NCBI RefSeq assembly: GCF_000471905.2
Contig: NW_006497023.1
Span: 2,443,677 to 2,507,676, forward strand
Reading direction: 5' to 3'
Source: Amborella trichopoda
Lineage: Eukaryota; Streptophyta; Magnoliopsida; Amborellales; Amborellaceae
DNA length: 64,000 bases
Part shown: in pieces, positions 20,486-31,689 of the stretch
Layout of the letters: each line of letters starts with the position of its first letter
How positions within the stretch are numbered: the stretch's first letter is position 1
Position numbers and translations under genes: made by a program
Notes under the pieces: model-generated
Seen by the model: the letters and a program-made list of their open reading frames with translations, nothing else
What the model was told of the DNA's origin: nothing
Databases searched by the model: none

Positions 20486-21325
20486 CCCCTGATCATGGAG
20501 CCATGACCGACTGAGGAGAATATTATAAGAAGTATCGGTGTCGATTACATGAAATTGGGCATAATCGTTCAGCTCACCGATATTAAAATGAAGGCGTACC
20601 GTGCCTGCTAGCTTCTCTCATAATTGGTTGAACCCTTGAATTGTGACATGGGTCCTGGTAAGGTCTTCGGACCCCAACCCCAATCGAGTAAGGATCCTCC
20701 TTGAAATAAGATTGACTGCCGACCCTCCATCCAACATAATTCGGTTGATGGGGCATGCATGTAATTCGTCAGTAACGAAGAGAGGGTGATTATGAAACTT
20801 TTCCCCTAACTGCAGATCGTCATCTGAGAAGGTGATTGGCATACATCCTTGTAGAATTGCTGGGTCTACCTCAATAGGTTCTACCTCGGTTTCGTACACT
20901 TCTGGGTTAGAGAGAGCTTGAAGTAAAGCCATCCGGTAATCCTTCGAGAGCATGAGGGTGTCGTAGACACTGAGAAGGGTCGGAAGCTTTCGTAGATGCC
21001 CTATCACATCATATTTCACCTTTTCTCTATCAAGGCCTTGTGCTTCTGGTTCTACCACTGATTTGGTGGGTATGTTGGGTTGAGAAGTAGGTTTATTTTG
21101 GTTGACTGGCTGACTTGATTGGACAGCAAGCTTGGTTTGTGTGACGGAAGTTTGAGGTTTTGGAGGAGAATGAGTGCATGGGATCAAAGGGGTCCCAGGG
21201 AATTGGAGAGTATGTGTATTATTTAAAGTATTGAGATTACGACGGAGTCTAAGGAGCTGTAGGATAGGCAGACTAGCCTTTGGATTAGGGGGCAGTGGTG
21301 GACTAAGGAACTTTAAGGTGCCCAT
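20486..21325 (-). pseudogene. P1 retropepsin-like aspartic protease
   Basis: The protease would cut the Gag-containing polyprotein during particle maturation. The frame 20618-21325 is open for 235 codons: a proline-rich N-terminal part, then KVKYDVIGHLRKLP, EVYETEVEPIEVDP and the active-site region ACPINRIMLDGGSAVNLISR, where the Asp of DGGS is the catalytic residue. An in-frame TGA stop after GFNQL breaks the frame. The part after it (WLHDQGVVPSTLHQCF) matches the usual end of the domain and is in the same frame. P2 is homologous at 60330-61156. Neither R1 nor R2 has this domain. Confidence 0.85.
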
Positions 21326-21399
21326 CTTCTACGGCGGAGGCTGCAGTGTCTTCCCTGATCTAAGATTTATCTGCCCCGTGGTGGGCATTGTTCCTGAAA

Positions 21400-22532
21400 T
21401 TTGCACCATGTGGCAAGCTCCTTAAGAGTAAAAACTTTGTCCCCTTGACTCTCTCAGTCTCTGCTCAAAGCAGGCTCAGGGGGCCACTGACATTTCTTTG
21501 GCTTCGACTTCTTGCACTTCTTTGCAGAAGGTGGCTCTGCCTTGCCTTTAGCTGCCATGGCATGAGCAACTGTTAAGAATCCTGTTGCCTGCGCCAGGGT
21601 CTTTCTCAATCGCTTTTGTTGCATCTTAGTTATGTTCGATCCCTCAAGTTCTCTATCGAGAGCCTCGAAGTCTGGACATATCAAGGTTGTACCTGTAGGG
21701 AACATAGAAGAGGAAGAATGAGAAGAAGGAGAAGAAGGAGCAGTAGGGTTAGAAGGTGGGGGACTTTTAAGGTCGTTCCCCTCATCAGACCGTTTTGAGC
21801 AGCTTTTTACGTCATCACCAAGGTTGGACGGGTGCAAGGGATCTTTTAGGTCTTTTCCTTGCTTAGACAAGGGAGTGCATTTAACGTCGTCACCCACATC
21901 ATACGTGTGCAGGGGGTCTTTTAGGTCTTTTCATTGCTTAGACCATTGGGGAGTGCTTTTAACGTCGTCACCCTCATCGGACGTGTGCAGGGGGTCTTTT
22001 AGGTCTTTCCCTTGCTTAGATAGTTGGGGAGTGCTTTTAACATCGCCATCCTCATCGAAAGTTTGGTGAGTAGGAGATTGCACGGCAACGTCTTCTTGAC
22101 TGGATGAAGAAGGAAGAACGATCGTGCTGGGGATGAAGTCCAGTAAAATTGGCAAAGGAGGAAGGGGCCTGAGATGCTCGACTGTGGTTGAACGGTCTTG
22201 TTTCTCTGGTGAGCAACCCTTGGTGCCTGTCTCTTTCTGGTTTTGTTAGGTGCTGTCTAATTCGTCTTGCTGGGGTGGCAATCCACTCTAGCTCAACCAA
22301 CCGCTTCTCGCTTCAGGGACTTGAGTCTACTCCGGCCATGGTAGATTATCCATGGCTGGGAAGTCGAGGGTTCCGCAGAGTCTGAGTCATTGATTGGAAG
22401 GTCCTGCTTTGTGAGATCTTCTTGCCCTGATGGTGAAGTGATTTGGGGATCACTCACGGGGAGGTTGAAAAATTCTTGACACTCCCTCATCTTCTTTGCG
22501 AATATATCAAGGAAAGTTGTGCATTCTGACAA
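21400..22532 (-). pseudogene. P1 Gag C-terminal tail with 26-residue tandem repeats
   Basis: Joins Gag to the protease. From about 22070 to 21800 it has tandem 26-residue units of the type SKQGKDLKDPLHTSDEGDDV (78 bp each), about four copies, followed by a serine-rich stretch, then ALDRELEGSNITKMQQKRLR and a lysine-rich KKCKKSKPKKCQWP motif. The tail up to a CHMVQ motif near 21405 is shared with R1 and R2; beyond that point P-type and R-type differ completely. Function is unknown; the lysine-rich part may bind nucleic acid. Confidence 0.7.
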
Positions 22533-22559
22533 GAGACTGGCACCAACGATCTTCAGTCC

Positions 22560-23120
22560 CCTTAGTAAGGCGATGGGGTTGCCTTGCCTGCTTCAGTGTG
22601 ATTATGCCTTCCTAAAGAATTATAATGAAGAAGGTGTAGAGGATACCGGGCATTTCATCTTCCTCTTAGATGGTTATGGCATGAGAGGCCTCAGCTGCCC
22701 CGAAGGCCTTCTTTAAGTCTTCAAGCTTTATTTGACCCTTCTAAATCAGGGCCTTGATAATATCCTTCAGCGTGTAGCAGCCATCTGTGAGATGATTGAT
22801 CGTCCAATGGTAAGCACAATACTTCGCTTGAGTTTCAAGGCCAGATTGCTCAGGGAATTTGGTTTCTGAAAGATGGATCATATTCTGTTCCAATAATAAT
22901 AGAAACAGTGCAGAGACCCATTCCTTCTCTAAGAGATAAACCTTGTTCCTATGCCTGGCAAAATAATCACCCCAGTCAAGGTTGGCTGGTGGAGGTACCC
23001 GATTGTACGACTATTGTTGCTTACCAGCCGTGGGTGTTACTTTTACCATGCTTACCCCTTTAGAGAGGTCCAAAGTTTAGAAGGGAGGGTTCTTTGAATC
23101 AGTGACCATGACAGTCGCAC
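22560..23120 (-). pseudogene. P1 Gag zinc-knuckle region
   Basis: Contains CAYHWTINHLTDGC (about 22775-22816), a CX2HX4HX4C zinc-binding motif characteristic of Tat-type Gag and used for RNA binding. Upstream in the protein is a segment matching YFTRHRNKVYPFEKEWVPAL of R2. All four zinc ligands remain. The surrounding frame contains several stops. Confidence 0.65.
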
Positions 23121-23389
23121 TGATTACCCCTTTATGTTGGCTGCCCGTGTGTTATTCCGAGAGCTACCATTACCACAGTTGTTTGCTGAACTTGTAGATG
23201 GTTGTCGTGCCCCACCATGGTGGCATGATAAACTTTCTATGCGAACTCATTTAGAGATCAACTCTGACATGAAGTTCAGGTTAGAGGCCTTGACATGTAG
23301 AGCGATTTTGGGTCGTAAGTTTGGACAGCTTTGTTCTCCGGCATTAGATTAGGATGGCGTTAAGCCAAGTTTGTCCATCTTGATATGAA

Positions 23390-24040
23390 CTAATCCACGG
23401 GCTCATCAGGGTGAGAAGTTTGATGGTTTGAACCTCTCTCTCGACCTCATAGAAGCGTTGATTGAACAGTTTCTCCATCTCCTCCCATGTATGCACCAAG
23501 TTTGGAGGAAGTCAGGCATACCATTGGAATGCTTGGCCATCGAGGGTCTCAACAAACTATCGGAGAAGAAGTCTCCCGTCAGCCGCTATTTCCCAACATG
23601 CTGACTAGAAGTGGGCAATATACTGGCGTTGGGAGGTGGTTCTGTTGAATAGAGGAAACTTCTCTTCTGTTGAATAGAGGAAACTTCTCTTTCTTATGGT
23701 CAGAGGGAAACGGGACCTGATCAAGATAGGAGGGGTATGGTCATTACTAAGGCATCACACCATGTATCCCCGGAATTTATCAGTTCTTTCGTTTATGGGT
23801 GACCATAGCGTCAATATCTGATTGAGAGACTGGATGAGGGACAGAATTGTCCTGTGAGGTAGAGGGAGGGGGCTGCCATAAAGGTGCACCATCAGAGTGA
23901 TGAGAATTGACCTCATGGTTAGTCGACTGACGTGCAGTGTTGATACGATCGATCTTTTCCATCATTGCATGCACCATATCCTCAAACTTGTTGATGCACT
24001 CTTCCTGCGCATCACCAGGCTCACTTAGGACCATTACACT
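23390..24040 (-). pseudogene. P1 Gag core (retrotransposon gag domain)
   Basis: Matches the gag core in R1, R2 and P2: N-terminal EECINKFEDMVHAMMEKIDRI (23780-24034), then the remnant of the PYPSYIDQ/KKGKFPLF segment, and then WEEMEKLF..RFYEVEREVQTI (near 23410-23500), the conserved W...F...F pattern of the retrotransposon gag domain. A perfect 25-bp tandem duplication at 23641-23690 shifts the frame. Capsid assembly is the expected role. Confidence 0.75.
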
Positions 24041-25300
24041 AACTGTTTCTCTAGGGAAGTTAACGTTAGTGGGAGCTGAGGGCCCTCAAGCTTGACGAGT
24101 CATATGTGGTAGGTCAGTCAGTAGGGGCCAACATGCCCTGACCAAACTCGACTCTTGTATGCAGATTGCATTTGGACCAGTTCTTGATGGTCTTGGGACC
24201 ATGGCTGCTGAGTGGTAGGATCTTCTTCTACGACAGTAACCACAGAGGGCCCATGGAGCTTTTCTTCAAGCTTCATTGTCTGAAGGGGTTAGAAGGGATT
24301 CAGGTGAAGAGGGTCATCAAAATTGGCTGTTTTGACTCCCTTGGTCACCTCCCTAGTCAAAATGTGCAGACCTCTATCGCGTTAAGCCTTGAGGTTTTGA
24401 TGGACCTCATGCCAAAATTGTGATATCGGTCGCGGCTGGTCAGCTCTTCTTGCACAGGAGAGAGCTGTCTCCATCAGGTGCGACAATGGATGAGGGTCAG
24501 GAACTGGAGTCATCATGGGCCAAGGAGGATCAAGGACTCGATGGGCTCCAAAGACACGACCAAAGTGATGGGGTTGGTTCATAATAGCATTCTTGGGAAA
24601 ATTCTTCGGGTACTAAGGCTGAAGGTGCTTGCTCGATGAAGGAAGAGCAAGCAGGAGCAGGATTGACTCATGAGGAGGCTCGAGTCGTGGATGAGGGGAC
24701 GTCTGAGATGGCGTCGCTTGTGCATCCATTGAAGAAGGATTATAGGAGACTTGAGGGTCAACCCGGGCTCGTGCATGTGATCTGGCCTTAGGAAGTCGAG
24801 AACTACGAGCAAGTGTCTATATAAGAATAGGTATAGGCCTGCCCCTTACAGGGTGCACTTGTGTGCTAGTGGTAGGAGGACGAGGAGGTCGTCTCCTGTG
24901 CACTCGGGTTGACATGGCAATGACGTTGCCCCGAGCAGTGAGATGCATATGAGTGGCGTGCGTAGGATCTGGCCGTGGAAGGTTCGATCTTGGACATGGT
25001 CTCTAGGTAACATAAGGGTTGCCTCAAGGTGTGGCTTGAGGGGGTGACCCACGAGCCTTGGGGTGTGTTTAAGGGGTGGAGATCGTGGGGTTTCCACCTC
25101 TATGTGTTGAGCCTCTTGGGATAGAGACCAATGGTGCAGAAATATGGGGGTAGACTTATGGCAACCACAGAAGCAATGATAACTTGCTTGCCTTTTACAG
25201 AAAGGAACTAGGTAGACTTCTGGTGTACCTCAGGAATATGACCGACAAGTGACTTGCCTGTGGTTGGGTATGCTGTGTGTGGCAACAAAAGTGCCGCGAA
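24041..25300 (-). pseudogene. P1 Gag N-terminal region (degraded)
   Basis: Homologous at DNA level to 53801-55260 (R2) and 32341-33700 (R1). Fragments such as NQPHHFGRVFGAHRVLDPPWP (24382-24582) recur in the others in changing frames. The region is rich in proline, arginine and serine. I recognise no domain; by position it is the N-terminal part of Gag or a leader ORF. No intact start was identified. Confidence 0.5.
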
Positions 25301-25634
25301 TGCAAGGTGCCTTAGTAGAGCTTCCACCAAAGCGAAGAGATGGGGAGTAAGGGACCTTAAAGTCCCACCTCACACTGGTCCAGGTTAAGACCTAAGAGTT
25401 AGACCAGGGGCCTTTGCTCAAAAGGATGGTCGGGAACAAAATCAAAGAAACTTGTTCCCTAGGGACAATCTCGAATACAGGGATAAGAAATCCCCGATCC
25501 AGATAAATGGGTTACGGAACTTAGCAGCCATAAGTGAAATGTGAAATGAGAATGAAAGAAGATAATAAAAGAAGAAACTAGCCAAAAAAACGATCCGACT
25601 AAGGGGTAGTACGTGCCCAGTGGAGTCACCAAGC
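25301..25634 (-). other. P1 untranslated leader between PBS and gag
   Basis: Non-coding sequence between the PBS and the first gag homology, shared with 55261-55445 (R2) and 33640-33775 (R1); for example, the AAATCCCCRATCCAGATAAATGGGTTAC phrase recurs. It may contain packaging signals, but nothing specific can be shown. Confidence 0.5.
25613..25631 (-). promoter_or_regulatory. P1 primer-binding site (tRNA-Arg)
   Basis: On the minus strand TGGTGACTCCACTGGGCAC, three bases after the LTR end. It matches the complement of the 3' end of plant tRNA-Arg (CCCCAGCGGAGTCG plus CCA) with a few changes. Tat/Ogre elements are known to use tRNA-Arg. R1 (33754-33772) and R2 (55424-55442) have the same site, so P-type and R-type share primer specificity. 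Confidence 0.75.
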
Positions 25635-26329
25635 TGGTTAGGTTCCTCAATCTCGCCCACCGGATCCTGGATGATCAGGAGGCATGCGTCTCGGGTTTCG
25701 AGGGAAAACTCGGACGTTTTTGAGATCGCTCTCTTGAGAACATCGTTCGAGAACAGGAGCAAGTGTTACCAACCGGGTGAGAGAGGAATTTTAAGGTGGG
25801 TTGAGGACTTACTCGGGCTGGCTGGTGTGGGCACCCTCTTAGATCATGAAGAAAGCCCCCTAGTAATAAAACTGATTCGAAATCGCCTCCCTTGGCTTGT
25901 ATTCTTCTTATTTTCTGCAATCACACACATATATGGCAAAGGTTATAAGATAGGTGGGTTGGACCTCACCCTTTTCCTCTTTGATGAGTTTACACAAGCA
26001 TGCACATTCAAAAAGGAGAAGAGAAGAAAGACGGGGAGAGAAGAGTTCGACTGAGCGAGAGGACTAAGCTGGCGAGTAATTGGTCTAACGTGGTAGCAAA
26101 ACGGGCTCAGTGACTAAGATCGACGCACTAGATTACTACTAGACGTCATTACCAATACCGACTAGCTTGGAACGATGGTCAGTCTGTTGTGGCAATAAAG
26201 TGGGCCAAGTAATCGTGGCACAACAACATTACGGCTAGATGACAAAACTACCATGAGAGGCTAAGCTCAATCCCTCTTGGTCGAATGAAAGAGTAGCAGA
26301 GTGATGGTTATGAGAAAATAATGAAGTAA

Positions 26330-27440
26330 AGGAAGAAGGGAATAGACAAAAAGAGGGGGAAGAGACGAGGGGATAAGAGAGAGAGAGCGATAGAGGAAAG
26401 GGAGATGCAGTTGGCACTAGGCATTGCCGACTGTGTTAAAAGAAGAGAAAAAGCAGTCGACGCTAGTCATTGCCAACTGTGTTAGAAGAAGAGAAAAAGT
26501 AGTCGGCACTAGGCGTCATCGACTGTGTCAGAAGAGAAGAGAGGAAGAGAACCAATCGGTGCTAGGCTTGGCCGGTTGTGATGGGAGAGAAGCAAGGGAG
26601 AGAGATTGAGTCGGCGTTAGGCTTCGCAAACCGCAACAAAGGAGAGAGAAAAAAAAAGATCAATCGGCATTAGGCTTCGTCGACTGTGATAGAAGAGAGG
26701 AGCTAGAAATCCAACCAGCGCAAAGCTTCGTCTATTACGTAAGAAGAGAAGAGAAAGAAAGGCACCCAGCATCGAGAATGAAAGAAGATGAGAGAGAACC
26801 CCCACCCAACATTGGGAATGAAAGAGAGGAGAGAGAAAACCCCACTCGATGTTGGGAATGAAAGAGAGGAGAGAGAAAACCCACCCAATATTGATAATGA
26901 AAGAGGAGAGAAAAAAGCCCACCTGATGTTGGGAATGAAAGAGAGAAGAGAGAAAACCCCACCTGGCACTAGGAATGAAAGAGAGGAGAGAGAGAGGAGA
27001 ACCAACCGACGCTAGGCTTGCGTCAATTGTGATGGGAGAAAAAGAGATAGAGATGAGAAGAAGAGAGATATAGATGAGAGATAAAGATGAGAAGAAGAGA
27101 GAGAAAGAGAAAGAGATAGAGATGAGAAGAAGAGATAGAGATGAGAAGAAGAGAGAGAAAGATAGAGATGAGAAGAAGAGAGAGGAAGAGATAGAGATGA
27201 GAAGAAGAGAGAGAAAGAGATAGAGATGAGAAGAAGAGAGAGAAAGAGATAGAGATGGGAAGAAGAGAGAGGAAGAGATAGAGATGAGTGGAAGAGAGAG
27301 AAAGAGATGAGAATAATGGAGAGAAAGATAGATATGAGATAAAGAGAGAAATATGGGAGGAGAGAGAAATAGAAGAGGAGAGAAAGAGGGGAGGAGAGAG
27401 AAAGAGAAGAGGAGAGATAAAGAGGGGAGGAAAGAAAAAG
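26330..27440 (-). repeat. P1 5' LTR purine-rich U5 minisatellite
   Basis: A/G-rich on the + strand. From 26400 to 26720 come hairpin-like units with a GCTAGGC core, for example 26550-26580 (AATCGGTGCTAGGCTTGGCC followed by GGTTG). From 26790 to 26990 there are units of about 38-42 bp with CCCACCYRRYRTTGGGAATG. From 27030 to 27430 GAGATAGAGATGAGAAGAAGA repeats. In the element RNA this is a pyrimidine-rich leader of about 1.1 kb. The 292-codon reverse-strand ORF across it (26617-27495) is repetitive serine/leucine and not a gene. Confidence 0.75.
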
Positions 27441-27894
27441 TTAATTGCCCAAAGGGTACTGACCCTTTTCTTTTCTCTCTTTTCTCTATCTCCAAGACGT
27501 ACTCACAAGTTCAAGCAAGAATGGAAATTTTTATTGAATGATCGAAGAATGAACCGAGGGCCCTGTTGTTCTTGTTTATAATTAGGCAGTGCCTGTTTAT
27601 ATAAAATTGGCCCCAAACATGAGTGGACACCCAAAAAGTACCTAGAATTGAAGATAATTACAATTTAATTGAATTTAAAGAAATTCTAAAAATGGGTGCA
27701 AAAGGACTGTTTTACCCCTGCCTAACAAGGTGTGGAGTTTCAGAACAGCCCTTGTTGCTGTCTAAGAACTTGCCTGATCTTCCATGGCTGACTCGGAGGT
27801 GTTCTGATGCCTGTTTGATTGTAAGATTCTTGTTTTCTTGTAGGGCTCCACATGGCAGTCAATTTGATACCAACTTCAAGCCATAATCATGTTT

Positions 27895-28070
27895 NNNNNN
27901 NNNNNNNNNNNNNNNNNNNNNNNNNNNNNNNNNNNNNNNNNNNNNNNNNNNNNNNNNNNNNNNNNNNNNNNNNNNNNNNNNNNNNNNNNNNNNNNNNNNN
28001 NNNNNNNNNNNNNNNNNNNNNNNNNNNNNNNNNNNNNNNNNNNNNNNNNNNNNNNNNNNNNNNNNNNNNN
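27895..28070. other. assembly gap (176 N)
   Basis: Run of N inside the U3 part of the P1 5' LTR. The corresponding sequence is available in the P1 3' LTR near 10400-10480. Confidence 0.99.
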
Positions 28071-29030
28071 TCTTCATGACCTCTTCATTGAATCACACTG
28101 AGCATGTTGTCACGATCACGTTGCATCAAATGCAGCTCGATTTTGTGTCCGGATGAAGATTTTATCATCTTGAGCTTTTGACCGGAATTTTGAAATTCAG
28201 TGGCCAAAATTTACCACAGCTTTGACGCCTTCATGTGTGAAATCCAAACTTTCATCAAACGCAAGGTTCAGACCAGAGATAGCCTCAGACCTCACGCACA
28301 TAATGCAATTGGTTTTGTGTTGATCGAGTATGTGAGCGTTGTGATCTAGTATGTGAGCGTTGTGATCTGGCTGCTTGAACAAGGCGTGCTGCTGCTGAAT
28401 TTTTTGCAACTTCCTTCATGGATCAGTGAATTTCCTTTAGTTTTTCAATCTGCTCGGGCGTTGTCATGGGGCATACCACATATCGAATTGCTTGTCTTGA
28501 TGAGACGAACACGCTTACCGAATTTAGGAGCATTCCGACTTTAGAACGAATGAGTTATAGACCCCAAAATTGACCGCTCATGACTGTAAAAAAAACCACC
28601 TTTAATGATGTTTTGATGGAGTGAGGCCACATGAGAATAGTGTGCGACCTATCGCTTTTTGGTATTTTACCCATAACTTTGTCTTAGAGTGCCCGATTAA
28701 GCCGAAACTTGACCCATAGGGGTTTTTGATTATGCTAGATCTAATGGAGGTGGTCTCACAGCTTTTTGATGTACCAAAAGTATAGCTCTAGCTACAGGGT
28801 CTATTTCAGGGTGCTAGAGACTGAAATTGTTTCTTTGTGTTCACTATCTTAGACATGTCTGATCGCGATGAAACTTGGTAGGTAGTCTTTTGTAGTGCGT
28901 ATGAGGATTGTGATCAATTATGGGGCTATTTTGAGACTATCTAGAATTTCTACTATTTTGTAAGCTTTATTGACCTGCTTCCTACTTATTCGTAACCAGG
29001 GATCAAGGTGCTAAAAAATACGTTCAAACA

Positions 29031-29035
29031 AGGTG
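29031..29035. repeat. target-site duplication of P1, right copy
   Basis: AGGTG directly after the LTR end TTCAAACA; partner of AGGCG at 8327-8331. After it the RT sequence of R1 continues. Confidence 0.75.
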
Positions 29036-29330
29036 GTATTGAGGTCACAGAAGTCAATGCAAACCCTGATTTAGCCATTATTCTTCTTGATTGGATCAAA
29101 ATTTGCTAGCTATTTCGAGTACTTGACTTCACGAATGAAGCCTGTTTGTCTGAGTTTGGTAACTTCCGCATCTATCAGCAATTCAAGGTCAGGTCTAAAC
29201 CTCCTTGATTTTTATTTGACCGATTTGATAGTAAGATCGATGTTGAGATGGTGAACGGGTGACTTGAGGATCTAAATCAAACATCTCATTGTAATGCCAA
29301 GAAAAGACATCTCGGTTTGCTGGTAAGAAA
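29036..29330 (-). pseudogene. R1 reverse transcriptase, N-terminal part
   Basis: On the minus strand the sequence encodes a degraded RT fingers region: an IRVCIDF-like motif followed by DLN close to 29040, and an L.QTGFIREV-like segment near 29120-29160. It matches 50541-50700 of R2. The frame contains stops. It continues into 8331 across the P1 insertion. Confidence 0.75.
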
Positions 29331-29775
29331 GTAGTGAAATTTCTTTTTTTTCTGGAGACATATTTGCTGAGATAAAAGTAGACCTAGTAGGCTTCATCTC
29401 CTAGATTTATTTCTTCAAGTTTGTCAGCAGTGGCTTGCTGCCTTCTTCCCATTCTTCTGGAGCCTCTTGCAACTCTTCCTCGTTGATTTTAAAGGTCATT
29501 TCATCAACCTCAAGTGCGAAGACCCATGATCTTGACATCTCTACCTCCAATAGGGCTTCAGAGTAGGTCATGATTTCTGTGCCTTTTTGAAACTGAGGGA
29601 CGGAAGGGTCAATGTCAAACATGGAAAGCATATCGGGTTACAGGAGCTCATCTTGAAAATTAAGGGGGATTTGAGGTTTAGCAATGATGAGGAGAGAAGC
29701 GTCCTTGTATGAATCACATGGTATTTTCACAGGTGCCTACGGTGTTTGCCCTATGCTGGCTAGTGCTTCATAGAC
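29331..29775 (-). pseudogene. R1 linker between Gag tail and RT (no protease)
   Basis: The frame 29407-29631 encodes an acidic segment (SWVFALEVDEMTFKINEEEL, ending EEWEEGSKP) homologous to the R2 linker at 50818-51285. It directly connects the Gag tail motif HMVQVYEA (near 29775) to the pre-RT region. The protease-plus-X sequence that lies here in P-type elements is absent, not merely decayed: the linker is only about 450 bp in both R1 and R2. Confidence 0.7.
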
Positions 29776-30760
29776 TTGTACCATGTGGAAAGCTTCCTGA
29801 GAATAAAAACTCTGTCCCCTTGATTCTCTCAATCTTTGCTCAAAGTCGGACTCAAGGGGCCACTGGGGTTTCTTTGGCCTTGACTTTTTATGCTTCTTTG
29901 AAGAAGGTGGCTGTACTTTAGCTTTAGTTGCCAGGGGCATCAACAACTACTAAGAATCCAGTTGCCTGGGCCAAGGTCTTTTTCAACTGCTTCCGTTGCA
30001 TCCTGATTATATTGGATCCTTCAAGTTCTCTGTTGAGAGCTTCGAAGTCTAGACATTTCAAGGAGATACTTGCAGGAGACAGAGAAGAGGAAGGGTGAGA
30101 AGTAGAAGAAGAAGAAGGAGAAGGGTCAGAAGGCGGGGGACGTTTTAGGTCGTTCCCCTCATCAGACTGATCTGGCAGCTTTTTACGTCATCACCAGGGT
30201 TGGACATGTGTAGGGGGGCTTGGGGAGTGCTTTAACGTCGTCACCCTCATTGAACGTATGCAGGAGGTCTTGTAGGCGATTCCCTTGCTTAGACCATTGG
30301 GGAGTTCTTTTAACATCGTTACCCTCACTAGAGGTAGGCAGGGAGGCTGTTAGGTCCTTCCCTTGCTTACACCGCTGAGGAGTGCTTTTAACATCGTCAC
30401 CCTCATTGGACGTTCTCTGAGGAGAAGATGACACGGGGACGTCTTCTTGATGGGATGGAGAAGGAAGAAGGATCATGTCAGGGATGAAGTCTAGTAAGGT
30501 TGGCAATGGGGGAAGTGGTCTGAGAAATTCTAGCTCAACTGGAGGTTGAGCAGTCTTGTTTCTTTGACGAGTAGCTCTTGGTGCCCGTCTTCTTTTGGTT
30601 TTCTGAGGTGGTGTTTGATTTGTCTCATTGGGCTTGTGAATAGCCCTAGCTTGGCAGACTGCTTCTCGTCTTAAGGACTTGAGTCTACTTCACCCATGGT
30701 GGACTATCCATGACTAGAAAGTCGAGGGTTCAATAGAGTCTGAATCATTATTAAAAAGGT
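29776..30760 (-). pseudogene. R1 Gag C-terminal tail with 26-residue repeats
   Basis: The frame 30183-30506 has tandem units like GDDVKSTPQRCKQGKDL, followed toward the C terminus by the serine-rich and lysine-rich KKHKKSRPKKPQWP motif (29737-29946) and RGQSFYSQEAFHM. At least three repeat units remain, one shortened by a deletion. Homologous tails exist in P1, R2 and P2. Function is unknown. Confidence 0.7.
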
Positions 30761-31600
30761 CTTGTGTTGGGAGATCCTCTTGCTCCAGTGGAGAAGTGGC
30801 TTGCGGATCATTTATTGGGACATTGTAAAATACTTGACATTCCTGTATTTTCTTTGCGAAGATATCATGGAAACTAGTGCATTCCCACAGGTAGTGGACC
30901 CATATCTGATGGTACGGGCACCAAAGGTCCTCAGTCCCATAAGCCAGGCGTCGGGGCTGCCTTGCCTATTTTGGTGTAATTAGACCTTCTTGAAGCATTA
31001 TAATAAAGGAGGCATGAAGGATACCAGGGGCTTCATCTTCCTCTTGGACAGTTACTACGTGGGAGGCTTCTGCTGCCCCGAATGCCTTCTTTATGTCCTC
31101 AAGCTTTATTTGACCCTTTTGAATCAGGGCCCCAATGATATCTTTTAACGTGAAGGAGTCATCTGTGGGGTGACTGATCCTTCGATGATAGGCACAATAA
31201 TTTGCCTGAGTATCAAGCCCAGCTTGTTCAGGGACGTTGGCTTTTGGAAGCTCGATCATATTCTGCTCCAATAATAACTGGAACAATGTAGGGACCCATT
31301 CCTTCTCAAAGGGGTAGACCTCGTTCCTATGCTTGGTGAAATAATCATCCCGATTAAGATTCACCGGCGGGGGTACTCAGTTGTATGACTGTTGTTGCTT
31401 GGCTATCTGAGGAATGGTCTTTACTGTGCTCACCCCTTTGGAGAGGTCCAAAGTTTGGGAGGGAGCCTTCTTCGGATTAGTGATTGTGATGGCTGCACTG
31501 ATAACTCCTTTTTGTTAGCTGTCCCTGGTGTTAGTCCGAGAGCTGCAATTGCCCCTGTTGTTCCCCGAGCTTGCAGATGGTTCTCGTGACCCACCGTGGT
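30761..31600 (-). pseudogene. R1 Gag zinc-knuckle region (one ligand lost)
   Basis: The frame 30966-31364 is open for 132 codons: YFTKHRNEVYPFEKEWVPTL, then CAYHRRISHPTDDS. In R2 and P1 the last residue is Cys, giving CX2HX4HX4C; here it is Ser, so zinc binding should be impaired. Then KDIIGALIQKGQIKLEDIKKAFGAAEA, a predicted helical segment shared by all copies. Confidence 0.7.
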
Positions 31601-31689
31601 GGAATGATAGACTTTCTATTCGGACTGATTTCGAAATTAGCTCTAACATTGAAGTAGGATTAGAGGCCTCGACGTGTAGAACGATTTTA

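Larger units (their letters stand above)
8332..29030 (-). mobile_element. P1: complete Tat/Ogre-like element, protease-type, with antisense PMD gene
   Basis: Structurally complete minus-strand element of about 20.7 kb. 5' LTR 25635-29030, PBS 25613-25631, gag about 25300-21400, aspartic protease 21325-20486, extension X to 19491, antisense PMD gene 15671-19326, 3' region 15375-11409, 3' LTR 8332-11408. It is flanked by a 5-bp target duplication inside the RT of R1. There is no trace of RT, RNase H or integrase anywhere between the LTRs. The element shares its LTRs, PBS, Gag and 3' region with the R-type elements, which suggests mobilisation by enzymes made elsewhere. Two assembly gaps lie inside. 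Confidence 0.85.
25635..29030 (-). repeat. P1 5' LTR
   Basis: Starts TGGTTAGG at 25635 next to the PBS and ends CGTTCAAACA at 29030 next to the target duplication. About 3.4 kb including a 176-N gap (27895-28070). TATA box on the minus strand at 27597-27604 and AATAAA at 27530-27535. A perfect 21-bp tandem duplication lies at 28327-28368. The U5 part (25635 to about 27520) includes the purine-rich minisatellite. Confidence 0.85.

Noticed and set aside
26617-27495. 292-codon minus-strand ORF, and similar ones at 9384-9980, 37537-38073, 41838-42182 and 56484-56930
   Set aside because: They translate the GAGA/CTCT minisatellite of the LTR into Ser/Leu/Phe repeats. Open in several frames because the repeat lacks stops; no domain.
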